Assembly (NCBI GenBank): GCA_026014515.1
Contig: JAOZIG010000078.1
Location: forward strand, 1-19,401
DNA: 19,401 nucleotides
Direction of reading: 5' to 3'
Source of the DNA: Candidatus Bathyarchaeota archaeon
Lineage (GTDB): Archaea; Thermoproteota; Bathyarchaeia; TCS64
Shown: positions 12,438-19,401 of the stretch, piece after piece
Layout of the letters: the number at the start of each line of letters is the position of its first letter
How positions within the stretch are numbered: position 1 is the stretch's first letter
Notes under the pieces: model-generated
Told to the model about the DNA's origin: nothing
Seen by the model: the letters and a program-made list of their open reading frames with translations, nothing else
The model's database searches: none
Made by a program: the position numbers and the translations under genes

Positions 12438-15281
12438 ATGCAGCCCAGCGTCTTCAACAGGTTACACCCAAGGATAATCTCAGGGTTAGAAGAACTGGGC
12501 ATAGAGAACCCCACCCCACCACAAGAGAAAGTAATACCCCCAATACTTGCAGGAGAGAATGTTCTATTGGTGGCTCCAACAGCCAGCGGAAAAACCGAGT
12601 CCGCCCTATTGCCTGTTTTTGATATGTTTCTGCGATCACCTAAGGAGAAAGGGATCAGCATCATCTACATCACCCCCCTCAGAGCATTAAATCGGGACAT
12701 CGAGAAGCGAATGATGTTCTGGGCAGACCACCTCGGGATCACAGTTGAGGTAAGACATGGGGATACCTCTCAGAAGCAGCGGAGCAGACAGAGTAGAAAG
12801 CCTCCACAGATGTTGATAACAACACCAGAAACACTTCAAGCGATACTCCCCACAAAAGCGATGAGAAAACACCTCGCCCCAGTCAAATGGATAATCATCG
12901 ATGAAATTCACGACCTAGCCGCAAGTAAAAGAGGGGCACAACTAACAATCGGAATGGAGCGACTGGAAAAAGCAGCAAAAAAGCCACCCCAGAGAATAGG
13001 GCTAAGCGCTACTGTAGGTAACCCTGAGACCGTGGCTAATTTTCTCGGTGGAGTACATGATGTTTTCATCGCAGAGGTAGAAGTGGATAAGAACTATGTC
13101 TATGAGGTTCAGTTCCCCCAGCCAACAGACGCTGACTATGATTTAGCTGACGAGCTTCAGACAAGCCCCAAGGCAGCCTCAAGACTCAACAGGATCAAGA
13201 AACTGGTCCAAGACCATAACAGCTCATTGATCTTTGTACAGGGGAGAGGGCAAGCTGAGGGGCTGGGTTTCAGACTCAAACAAATGGACCCCGGAATAGA
13301 AGTACACCACGGAAGCCTCAGCAGAGAACAACGCCACAGAGTCGAGGATATGTTCAAGGAGGGGCAGCTCAAGGCGATAGTCTGCACAAGCACCCTACAG
13401 CTTGGGATTGACATTGGTGAGGTTGATTTCTGCATACAGTACCAGAGCCCCAGACAAGTAAGCGCATTAATACAACGGGTGGGGCGAGCAGGACACACCC
13501 TGAGTAAGCTAAGTGAGGGGGTTACCATCCCAGCCTATGGGGAGGATGCCCTTGAGAGTCTAGTGGCTTCAGAGATGGCGCGCAGAGAGGCAATTGAGCC
13601 TACGTTGGTGCATATGAAGCCCCTTGATGTTTTGACGCATCAGATAGTTGGGTTAACGCTGGTTGATGAAGAGGGGATAAACGCAAAAGAGGTATTTGAG
13701 TTAGCCCGGAGAGCATACCCCTTCAAGGAATACACGTGGGAAGAGTACGCTGAGCTAACAGAGTTCCTCAAACAGATAGGATTACTGAACAAGGAGGGAG
13801 AAAAGTTGAAGAAGACAGGTAAAGGACGCAGATACTACTACGAGAACCTAGGCATGATAAACGATGAAAGAAGATACCCATTCATCAACGCCATCACAGA
13901 CGAGATGATAGGCACAGTAGGCGACGAGTTCTGGAGCCTCAGGGCACGAGTCGGACTCAACGTAATCCTCAGAGGCAGAGTATGGAGAATACTCCAGATA
14001 GACGAACAAAGAGGCGTACTCCATGCACTACCAAGCACCGATCCACTAGGAGCAGCACCCGGATGGGACGGAGAACTCATACCAGTAACCCGAGAGTTAG
14101 CCGAAGAAACAGGAACCCTACGCGAGACCATACTAGAAGCAGAAGATAACCTAGAATCAATCACAGGTAAACTGGATGCAGACCTAGGCAGCCTTAAGGA
14201 GATACTGGACGAGTCCAAGGCACACCTCAAATCAGGGCTACCCCTACCAAGCAAGGATAACCTGATCCTTGAAGTCTGGGACCAGTACGTAATCATTCAT
14301 AGCACCCGTGGTGAGAACTTTAACAGAACCCTAGGAGCCATACTGGATACAGCCCTCAGTGAAAAAGAATTAATCTACAACTGGTGGAACGACCCATACA
14401 GGCTCCTCATCGAGGCCCCGAATAAGCTCAACGAGTACGAGATAGCGGACATCACCAACCTCATAAAATCACTGACCACAGAAGAAGCTGATAGGCTCCT
14501 CACTGATTACATGCATGCACGGTTCCCCTTTGGGTACAGGATGAAGTTCATCGCGGAACGCTTTGGAGTCATCCCAAAGGGTAAATCAATAGGCTCAGAG
14601 AGGATCGAGAACCTCTACTATAGATTCAAAGACACACCCATATACAATGAGACCATCCGTGAAGCCTACCACGAGAAACTAGACCTACCAGCATTACAAG
14701 ACGTAATCACGGGCATCACAGAGGGACGTATCGAGGTCTTAACCAAGAAAGTAATCGAACCTAGTGCCTTAGCGCGCCACATCTTGGAGAAGTACGCTGA
14801 TATCGAGGAGCTAATGGCAACAGACGCCACCATCACAGACCAGATACAGTACATGAAACAGAATATCGAGTCACGCCGAGTAAACCTAGCCTGCGTCAAC
14901 TGCGGAGAATGGAACACCAACATAAGAATCAGGGAACTTGAAACACACCCTCACTGTGGTAACTGTGGCTCAGGGCTCCTAGCTATGATGCATCGTCGTC
15001 AAGACCCAGAACACTTCCAGATGCTTCTCAGACGCTGGAGAGAAGGAGAGGAGTTGTTCGGTGAGGACCAAGATGAGCTTGTTCATGGACGTAAGACAGC
15101 GGATATGATACTCAGTTATGGACGGAAAGCGGTAGAGGCATTGATGGTCTATGGTGTAGGACCCGTGACAAGCTATCAGGTGCTTAGCCGTATGCATCGT
15201 AGTGAGGAAGAGTTCTACAAGGACTTGCTCAAAGCCAAAATTCAGTATATGAAGACACGGCAGTACTGGGCTGATAAATAA
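12438..15281 (+). CDS. Lhr-family DEAD/DEAH superfamily 2 helicase with C-terminal Cys4 motif
   Basis: 947 residues. Motifs in order: Q-motif-like NPTPPQEKVIPPIL (24-37), Walker A APTASGKTESA (46-56), DEIH (155-158), SAT (190-192) and RVGRAGH (347-353), then winged-helix and Lhr-core regions. A Cys4 site near the end, Cys819-x2-Cys822 and Cys840-x2-Cys843, probably binds zinc; a helix-rich tail follows with a GVGPVTSYQVL segment that resembles a helix-hairpin-helix. Lhr proteins unwind DNA, RNA-DNA hybrids or RNA with 3'-5' polarity and act in repair or RNA metabolism. The gene stands alone with its own TATA-like box; the C45 gene follows after 32 nt but has its own promoter. Whether it belongs to the aLhr1 or aLhr2 group needs an alignment. 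Confidence 0.92.
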   Translation: MQPSVFNRLHPRIISGLEELGIENPTPPQEKVIPPILAGENVLLVAPTASGKTESALLPVFDMFLRSPKEKGISIIYITPLRALNRDIEKRMMFWADHLGITVEVRHGDTSQKQRSRQSRKPPQMLITTPETLQAILPTKAMRKHLAPVKWIIIDEIHDLAASKRGAQLTIGMERLEKAAKKPPQRIGLSATVGNPETVANFLGGVHDVFIAEVEVDKNYVYEVQFPQPTDADYDLADELQTSPKAASRLNRIKKLVQDHNSSLIFVQGRGQAEGLGFRLKQMDPGIEVHHGSLSREQRHRVEDMFKEGQLKAIVCTSTLQLGIDIGEVDFCIQYQSPRQVSALIQRVGRAGHTLSKLSEGVTIPAYGEDALESLVASEMARREAIEPTLVHMKPLDVLTHQIVGLTLVDEEGINAKEVFELARRAYPFKEYTWEEYAELTEFLKQIGLLNKEGEKLKKTGKGRRYYYENLGMINDERRYPFINAITDEMIGTVGDEFWSLRARVGLNVILRGRVWRILQIDEQRGVLHALPSTDPLGAAPGWDGELIPVTRELAEETGTLRETILEAEDNLESITGKLDADLGSLKEILDESKAHLKSGLPLPSKDNLILEVWDQYVIIHSTRGENFNRTLGAILDTALSEKELIYNWWNDPYRLLIEAPNKLNEYEIADITNLIKSLTTEEADRLLTDYMHARFPFGYRMKFIAERFGVIPKGKSIGSERIENLYYRFKDTPIYNETIREAYHEKLDLPALQDVITGITEGRIEVLTKKVIEPSALARHILEKYADIEELMATDATITDQIQYMKQNIESRRVNLACVNCGEWNTNIRIRELETHPHCGNCGSGLLAMMHRRQDPEHFQMLLRRWREGEELFGEDQDELVHGRKTADMILSYGRKAVEALMVYGVGPVTSYQVLSRMHRSEEEFYKDLLKAKIQYMKTRQYWADK

Positions 15282-15290
15282 GATATTTTA
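15282..15290 (+). promoter_or_regulatory. TATA-like box of the C45 hydrolase gene
   Basis: GATATTTTA is centred about 28 nt before GTG 15314, which supports that start in the absence of any ATG nearby and implies a leaderless transcript. Confidence 0.4.
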
Positions 15291-15313
15291 CAGCCTTACC
15301 GCTTCTTATCATT

Positions 15314-16417
15314 GTGGTATCCCCAAGAAATCAAGGAATCAGTCGAGGAAAAACAGAGCACACAGGCATCAAACACATACTAGGTGAGATTGAACGAGCC
15401 GCAGGATTCTTCAACCAGAGCCTAGACGATTTCCTCAAAGTAGATCGTAACAACTTGAAACATATACCCGAAAGATATGTCGAGGAATGTGATGGTATCG
15501 CTGAGGCAACAGGCATACCCGAGGATATGATACTTGGAATCAACTTCGGGAAGGGACCAAGTAGCTTCTTCAGGGAAGGCTGCACCGCATTCGCGGTACC
15601 AAAGACACACTCTGTGAACGGTTACCCAATGATGTTGAAAAACAGGGACCTTGGATACAGACGCATCCACCCACAGGTACTAGCCTACAGCCGACTTGAT
15701 GGCTTTAACCAGTTCCTCGGGATAACAACGGCAGGCAACGCTTACTGGTATCAAGGAATTAATGAGAAAGGATTAGTGGTCTTTAACACGGCTACCCTGT
15801 GTGGTAAATTCGATGAGGGAATGCCCACCAACATCCTCATCAGGAGAATCCTAGAGGAATGCGACACAGTAGACGAGGCGCTACAGTTCATTGACTCCAA
15901 TAAACACGCTGTTTGTAGTAACTTGTTCATGGGAGACCATGAAAAAATGGTTATCGCTGAGTTGAAGAATGGGTTTCCGGTTCATGTCGAAGAGCTTGAG
16001 AAACCTGATGCCCGGGCAAATCACTATGTTTTCCATGATAATCCACCCCTCACAGATCAAACCATCATACTCCACAGACAATACACATTGACAAGATACG
16101 AAAGAGCCAAAGCGATGCTCAAAACAGTGGAAAAAGTATCCAAAGACGACATCCTAGGATTCAGTAGAGATCACGCCAACGGACCTGGAAGCTATAGTGT
16201 ATGTAGACACAACGCCTACATAGGAACCCAGTTGGAAAAGCTTCTCAGTAGCAGCACCCTCAGTAGCCAGTTATTCGTTATCGCTGAGAAACCGGAGACA
16301 TGGATAGCTCTTGGTAGACCATGTATGACTGAGTTTGTGCATCATAAATGGGGGGAACCGATACCAGAACATCTAGAATCGGGGAAACACTGGATCGAGA
16401 ACCTGAAACAAAACTAG
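15314..16417 (+). CDS. C45 family Ntn hydrolase (acyl-CoA:6-APA acyltransferase-like)
   Basis: 367 residues of the family of isopenicillin-N acyltransferase and choloylglycine-hydrolase relatives. Helical N-terminal part with YVEECDGIAEATGIPEDMIL, then REGCTAFAVP, where Cys90 after Gly89 is the expected self-cleavage site and N-terminal nucleophile. MLKNRDLGY and YWYQGINEKGLVVFNT are further family blocks that shape the active site. Known members hydrolyse or transfer acyl groups on small amides; archaeal homologues are uncharacterised. No signal peptide, so it should act in the cytoplasm. GTG 15314 is the start because a TATA-like box lies 28 nt upstream and no ATG is available. Its stop is 3 nt from the convergent stop at 16421. 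Confidence 0.88.
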   Translation: MVSPRNQGISRGKTEHTGIKHILGEIERAAGFFNQSLDDFLKVDRNNLKHIPERYVEECDGIAEATGIPEDMILGINFGKGPSSFFREGCTAFAVPKTHSVNGYPMMLKNRDLGYRRIHPQVLAYSRLDGFNQFLGITTAGNAYWYQGINEKGLVVFNTATLCGKFDEGMPTNILIRRILEECDTVDEALQFIDSNKHAVCSNLFMGDHEKMVIAELKNGFPVHVEELEKPDARANHYVFHDNPPLTDQTIILHRQYTLTRYERAKAMLKTVEKVSKDDILGFSRDHANGPGSYSVCRHNAYIGTQLEKLLSSSTLSSQLFVIAEKPETWIALGRPCMTEFVHHKWGEPIPEHLESGKHWIENLKQN

Positions 16418-16420
16418 ACC

Positions 16421-16729
16421 CTAGACATCTAGGGCGAAGTTTCTATGGGCTATAGCTGCTCCACTGCTCAGCGCCATGGCGATCTGTATTACTTCAGCTA
16501 GCTCTTCTTTAGTAGCTCCGGCTTTGATGGCTGCCTTGGCGTGCCCTTCAATGCAGTATGGGCATCTTGTCATGTAGGTGCATGCTACTGCGATGAGTTC
16601 CTTGGTCTTCTTATCCAATTTTCCGGGCTCGAAGACCATTTCATTCCATTTGCTCCATGCATCCATGGTTTCTTTGTCAAAGTATTCTCCTACTTTGGGG
16701 TCTCTTTTCTTCGCGTAATGATAATCCAT
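16421..16729 (-). CDS. Carboxymuconolactone decarboxylase / AhpD-like protein
   Basis: A 102-residue all-helical CMD-domain protein with the AhpD-type motif CPYCIEGH (Cys56, Cys59, His63), so a redox-active disulfide and peroxidase-linked role is more likely than true decarboxylase activity. LDKKTKELIAVACTYMTR and LAEVIQIAMALSSGAAIAHR complete the family pattern; members usually form hexamers or trimers. ATG 16729 is chosen over TTG 16738 because a TATA-like box (minus-strand GTTAAATCC, near 16758) is 29 nt upstream. The gene follows the glycosyltransferase by 32 nt but probably has its own promoter. No reductase partner is seen nearby. Confidence 0.9.
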   Translation of the reverse strand: MDYHYAKKRDPKVGEYFDKETMDAWSKWNEMVFEPGKLDKKTKELIAVACTYMTRCPYCIEGHAKAAIKAGATKEELAEVIQIAMALSSGAAIAHRNFALDV

Positions 16730-16761
16730 ACCATACAAGCCGTGGGTTCAGGGATTTAACA

Positions 16762-17949
16762 TTAATCAAGACACTCTCTGAGAGTCTCAAGAGTGCGATT
16801 CAACCCATCACCAAGGTGTTCCTTCTCGTTTATCTCGTTTAATACACGCTTTATAGTATCTGATTCAAGGACCTCATCAACACGTTCTACGAGATGCTCA
16901 AGATTGACATCCCGTTGATGTACCGATATAGCTACCTTCATCTCCATAGCTCGCCGAGCGTTACCATACTGTTCAGGGTGCTTAGGCATCGGTATAATCA
17001 CACTGGGTTTCCCATAACTGATACTCTGCATCAGAGTCTCATGGCCACCACGGCTTATCACCAGATCGCATGCCTCAAGATAATCAAACCGGTTCTCGAT
17101 CCATGGGACTAGAATCAGGTTCCCATGGTGGACCTGTTTTGACCCACCGTTAGGGATTCCCATGGACATTATTACCTTGTAGCGATCAGGGAACTTGCTC
17201 AATATGGGTATCAGTAATTTGATTAAGGGTATTTTCTCAGCCCTTGGGCCGCTGATGCCAGCGTATATCAGTTTTTGATCTTCCCTAACCCCAAGCTCTT
17301 CCTTGATCTTATTGACATTGCTATTCTGTTTGGGGCTCTGATGTAGTATAGAGCCAACTAGTTTTACACGTGCTCCTATTCTGCGGGGTATTCTGAGGCT
17401 ATCTAGACTGATGGTATATGGCTCAGGGAAATCAGGAATCAAGATGGTGCTACTGAGAGCCCATGATCGCCCCAAGGTAGTCATTATCACACCGTCAAGG
17501 GTCTTGAAGATATTGGTATCACGTTCTCTTGGTATCCTTGGTTGGAACTGGTTCAATAATGTTACAATGGGTATCTTGAGAAGCCGCGCAGCATAGATGG
17601 AGCTAAGCCTAGTATCCGCGAAGACAAGATCAGGCTCAAACGCCTGTATCGTCTGTATCTCAAACCTGACCTGATCTAGGAAAGTAAGCATGCTTCCCAT
17701 ACCAGACAAGAGAGTTGCCGCCTTGATGTCAATGCTTCCAGTAACATCAACATTCATACTCAAGTCTGGAGCCGAGACCACAGGCAAACCAAACTTGTGA
17801 ACATAATCAACACTGTCAAGATACGTGCTGAGAAGAACCTGTCCTCCCTCAGCGACGACACTCTGGGCGATAGGCAAACTACGGGTTATGTGACCCAAGC
17901 CCATCCCGCATACACCGAAATATACACGTTTACCTTCAAACCCTGTCAT
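16762..17949 (-). CDS. MurG-like glycosyltransferase (MJ1255/VC2487 type)
   Basis: 395 residues with a GT-B fold. The N-terminal glycine-rich loop GVCGMGLGHITRSLPIAQ (12-29) and the C-terminal donor-binding block CDLVISRGGHETLMQS with GKPSVIIPMPKHPEQYGNA identify the MurG/UDP-glycosyltransferase group, close in pattern to the MJ1255/VC2487 family. The donor is presumably a UDP- or GDP-sugar and the acceptor a lipid or surface glycan at the inner membrane face; no acceptor gene is nearby. ATG 17949 has a good Shine-Dalgarno AGAGGAGA (17963-17956) that overlaps the AMMECR1 stop codon, with a gap of only 12 nt, so both genes are in one operon. Confidence 0.88.
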   Translation of the reverse strand: MTGFEGKRVYFGVCGMGLGHITRSLPIAQSVVAEGGQVLLSTYLDSVDYVHKFGLPVVSAPDLSMNVDVTGSIDIKAATLLSGMGSMLTFLDQVRFEIQTIQAFEPDLVFADTRLSSIYAARLLKIPIVTLLNQFQPRIPRERDTNIFKTLDGVIMTTLGRSWALSSTILIPDFPEPYTISLDSLRIPRRIGARVKLVGSILHQSPKQNSNVNKIKEELGVREDQKLIYAGISGPRAEKIPLIKLLIPILSKFPDRYKVIMSMGIPNGGSKQVHHGNLILVPWIENRFDYLEACDLVISRGGHETLMQSISYGKPSVIIPMPKHPEQYGNARRAMEMKVAISVHQRDVNLEHLVERVDEVLESDTIKRVLNEINEKEHLGDGLNRTLETLRECLD

Positions 17950-17955
17950 CGTGTG

Positions 17956-17963
17956 TCTCCTCT
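17956..17963 (-). promoter_or_regulatory. Shine-Dalgarno of the glycosyltransferase gene
   Basis: AGAGGAGA on the minus strand lies six bases before ATG 17949 and overlaps the AMMECR1 stop codon, which supports this start and coupled translation within an operon. Confidence 0.6.
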
Positions 17964-18519
17964 AGTCTATGATATGTCTGATTATTTTCCCGCGGGGAGT
18001 CTCTTCTTTAAACAGTATCGCTTGGAACCTGTATATCTCTGTGCCGGGTTTCCTCCACTCGTTCTGGGGTAATCCAGCCTTGACACAACACTGTGAAAGA
18101 AACTCTTGGCTATCCCAGCCCCACTCAACAGGTACCTGTGGAAGAAGCAGCCCCCGTCTCCAGCTTTTCCCTATGATTAAACCGTCTCGGCCTATTACTA
18201 TTTCATCGGGTAGTCGCTTAGGGTCATCTACTACTAGTTTCTCTGGGGGGGTTAATACACTGATCTCGATGGTTAACCCCGTCATCTCATCAGCGTTTAC
18301 CGGGGGAAACCTTGGATCACTGAAGGCTGAGCTTTCCGCTGCCTCCATTACTGCATCGATAAGGGGTTTAGTAGGATATGGCAACCCGATGCATCCTCGT
18401 AACCCGTATGCGCCTCGTTTGTGCTCGTTGAGTGTGACGAATACGCCGCATTTTTCCATAAGAACTGGGTCGGTTACTCGTGATGGTTTCTCGGATAGGT
18501 CCAGCTTGTTTTCAATCAC
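17962..18519 (-). CDS. AMMECR1 family protein (likely N-terminally extended to about 18597)
   Basis: The conserved AMMECR1 hexapeptide region is seen in YGLRGCIGLPYPTKPL, together with SSAFSDPRFPPV and LPQVPVEWGWDSQEFLSQCC. The function of this widespread archaeal and eukaryotic family is unsettled. GTG 18519 is the only usual start in frame, but the family's N-terminal helix is encoded upstream: codons from 18564 read LTDEQGRYLVTLARQVIEN without a break, and the frame is open back to 18648. No ATG, GTG or TTG occurs there; ATT 18597 or ACG 18567 are possible near-cognate starts. Extended from 18597 the protein has about 211 residues, close to the family length. A TATA-like TTTTATAAA (18619-18611) overlaps the upstream stop. 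Operon with the flanking minus-strand genes. Confidence 0.9.
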   Translation of the reverse strand: MIENKLDLSEKPSRVTDPVLMEKCGVFVTLNEHKRGAYGLRGCIGLPYPTKPLIDAVMEAAESSAFSDPRFPPVNADEMTGLTIEISVLTPPEKLVVDDPKRLPDEIVIGRDGLIIGKSWRRGLLLPQVPVEWGWDSQEFLSQCCVKAGLPQNEWRKPGTEIYRFQAILFKEETPRGKIIRHIID

Positions 18520-18611
18520 CTGTCGTGCTAGTGTTACTAGATATCTTCCCTGTTCATCGGTTAGCGTGAATAAGCGGCTTGCCCCCTTTTCTACAATCTT
18601 AGAAAATTTCT

Positions 18612-19085
18612 TTATAAAATGTTGGAACCCTGAAGACGCTCCAATGATTCAAGTATCTGAACCCAGTGACTGCCTCGCCAATAAACCGCCTCACACTCCA
18701 CGCAACGCCAAAACTCGTCAAACACATTATAGGACTCCTCAGGTACAATTTCCTTTAGAGTAGTCTTTTCGACGGGCTCTAGGAGCCCATTGCATCGTGG
18801 GCAACGCGTATTCTTGGGGATTACATCTAGGTTGTAGACGTCTGTTATTTCTCGTAGCTGTTTCAGGGTCTCAGCTGACTCAATCAGTAATGCAGGTGTA
18901 CCATTTTTTATTGACCTCTGAACCAATTCAGAGTCTCTTGTGACAAGTATTCTACCAGTTTTCAATGCCTCAGCTCGTAGCTCATCATCATCCCTGTCAA
19001 CATAGTAGAGGGTATCATAGCCTAGGATTCGTAGCCATCGTGCTAGACTACCAAGCATTCCATCCAGTATGAAGCATTGATCCAC
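18612..19085 (-). CDS. Mut7-C RNase-domain protein with zinc ribbon
   Basis: 157 residues. The N-terminal part, FILDGMLGSLARWLRILGYD (Asp8), DRDDDEL (Asp30, Asp32-34) and LVTRDSEL (Asp51), is the PIN-like Mut7-C domain with its conserved acidic residues. A four-cysteine ribbon follows (TRCPRCNG and FWRCVECEAVYW). Mut7-C proteins are thought to be ribonucleases, with the ribbon for RNA or protein contact; archaeal members are uncharacterised. GTG 19085 is the start, with a weak TATA-like sequence near 19112. The stop codon is 14 nt before the likely AMMECR1 start, consistent with an operon. Confidence 0.9.
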   Translation of the reverse strand: MDQCFILDGMLGSLARWLRILGYDTLYYVDRDDDELRAEALKTGRILVTRDSELVQRSIKNGTPALLIESAETLKQLREITDVYNLDVIPKNTRCPRCNGLLEPVEKTTLKEIVPEESYNVFDEFWRCVECEAVYWRGSHWVQILESLERLQGSNIL

Positions 19086-19115
19086 AGATAATACATGATA
19101 GATGAGTTAATGAGT

Positions 19116-19401
19116 TTACAGATCTACGCGGCACTCCTCGCAGAGGAACTTGCCGTCAACCTCACGGAGGTCGTTGGAGTATACTTCACAGAGATCACAA
19201 TAGCCTACAGTGGATGAGCTGGTGGCTGGACTGCTTTGCATTATCTCTTTCTGTTCTCTTACGATATCGAGAACAGTGGGAACTAGCCGGATGATGCTTC
19301 TATCAGTGACTATGCCTACAAGTTCACCCTTGTAGATGACCCCCAGTCTCCTGATGTTCTCTTTATCCATCATCCTCATGGCGTCCATAAGTTCAAGCTC
19401 A
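19116..19401 (-). CDS. CBS-domain protein with C-terminal zinc ribbon, N-terminal part missing
   Basis: The frame runs off the window end (ELELMDAMRMMDKENIRRLG), so the ATG at 19388 is probably internal. Visible are the last part of a CBS repeat (MMDKENIRRLGVIYKGELVG followed by IVTDRSIIRLV) and a treble-clef or ribbon-type Cys4 end (YCDLCEVY and FLCEECR). CBS pairs sense adenosine nucleotides in the cytoplasm and often regulate a partner; the ribbon suggests nucleic-acid or protein contact. It ends 30 nt before the Mut7-C start on the same strand. About 94 residues are present. Confidence 0.85.
   Translation of the reverse strand, partial: ELELMDAMRMMDKENIRRLGVIYKGELVGIVTDRSIIRLVPTVLDIVREQKEIMQSSPATSSSTVGYCDLCEVYSNDLREVDGKFLCEECRVDL

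Noticed and set aside
13838..14296. Minus-strand open frame of 152 codons inside the helicase
   Set aside because: Ser/Leu/Arg-rich antisense shadow within a continuous, well-conserved helicase.
17969..18763. Long plus-strand open frame (264 codons) opposite AMMECR1 and Mut7-C
   Set aside because: It is antisense to two genes with clear family motifs, its product is low-complexity Ser/Pro/Arg-rich, and no promoter or ribosome site precedes it.
1..19401. CRISPR array, transposon, tRNA or rRNA
   Set aside because: No regularly spaced repeats, transposase motifs, terminal inverted repeats, cloverleaf or rRNA-like stretches were seen by eye; a tool scan could still find a weak case.

Overview
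The window looks archaeal. TATA-like boxes sit 25-30 nt upstream of many start codons (leaderless transcripts). The protein set fits too: an Lhr-type helicase, AMMECR1, a Mut7-C RNase, an FmdE-like protein, HTH_45-type winged helices and a histidine kinase with a SHDINN phospho-acceptor box. Low-to-moderate GC, several peptidase families and flavin/ferredoxin proteins suggest a peptide-degrading anaerobe. An Asgard lineage such as Thorarchaeia is my best guess, but no rRNA or marker gene here settles it.

Layout. 1-750: the 3' part of an M20 amidohydrolase. 751-4435: an AT-rich signalling and regulation block that alternates strands almost gene by gene: PAS histidine kinase and receiver (+), winged helix (-), receiver (+), PadR (-), winged helix (+), FmdE-like protein (-). 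Three successive convergent pairs overlap by exactly 4 nt at their stop codons. The short divergent promoters hold a perfect 22-bp palindrome and related half-sites. 4565-8356: a peptide and redox section with an M19 dipeptidase homologue, a flavodoxin/2x[4Fe-4S] protein, an M24 metallopeptidase and an abutting C_GCAxxG_C_C redox protein.

8345-12354: the most unusual part. Three genes on the minus strand encode a QueC-like PP-loop ATPase with a Cys4 site, a D-Ala-D-Ala-ligase-like ATP-grasp enzyme and a GNAT. They are divergent from a threonine-synthase-like PLP enzyme, and a 29-bp dyad with 9-bp arms lies around a TATA box in the 86-nt gap. I do not recognise this combination as a described system. 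It could activate and ligate an amino acid or peptide-like compound.

12438-19401: an Lhr-family helicase with a C-terminal Cys4 motif, a C45 Ntn hydrolase, a carboxymuconolactone-decarboxylase/AhpD-like protein, and a minus-strand run of CBS/zinc-ribbon protein (partial), Mut7-C RNase, AMMECR1 and MurG-like glycosyltransferase.

Two genes, the histidine kinase and AMMECR1, have reading frames that seem to begin upstream of any ATG, GTG or TTG, which raises near-cognate initiation. No tRNA, rRNA, insertion sequence or CRISPR array was seen, and no gene-free stretch exceeds 300 bases.
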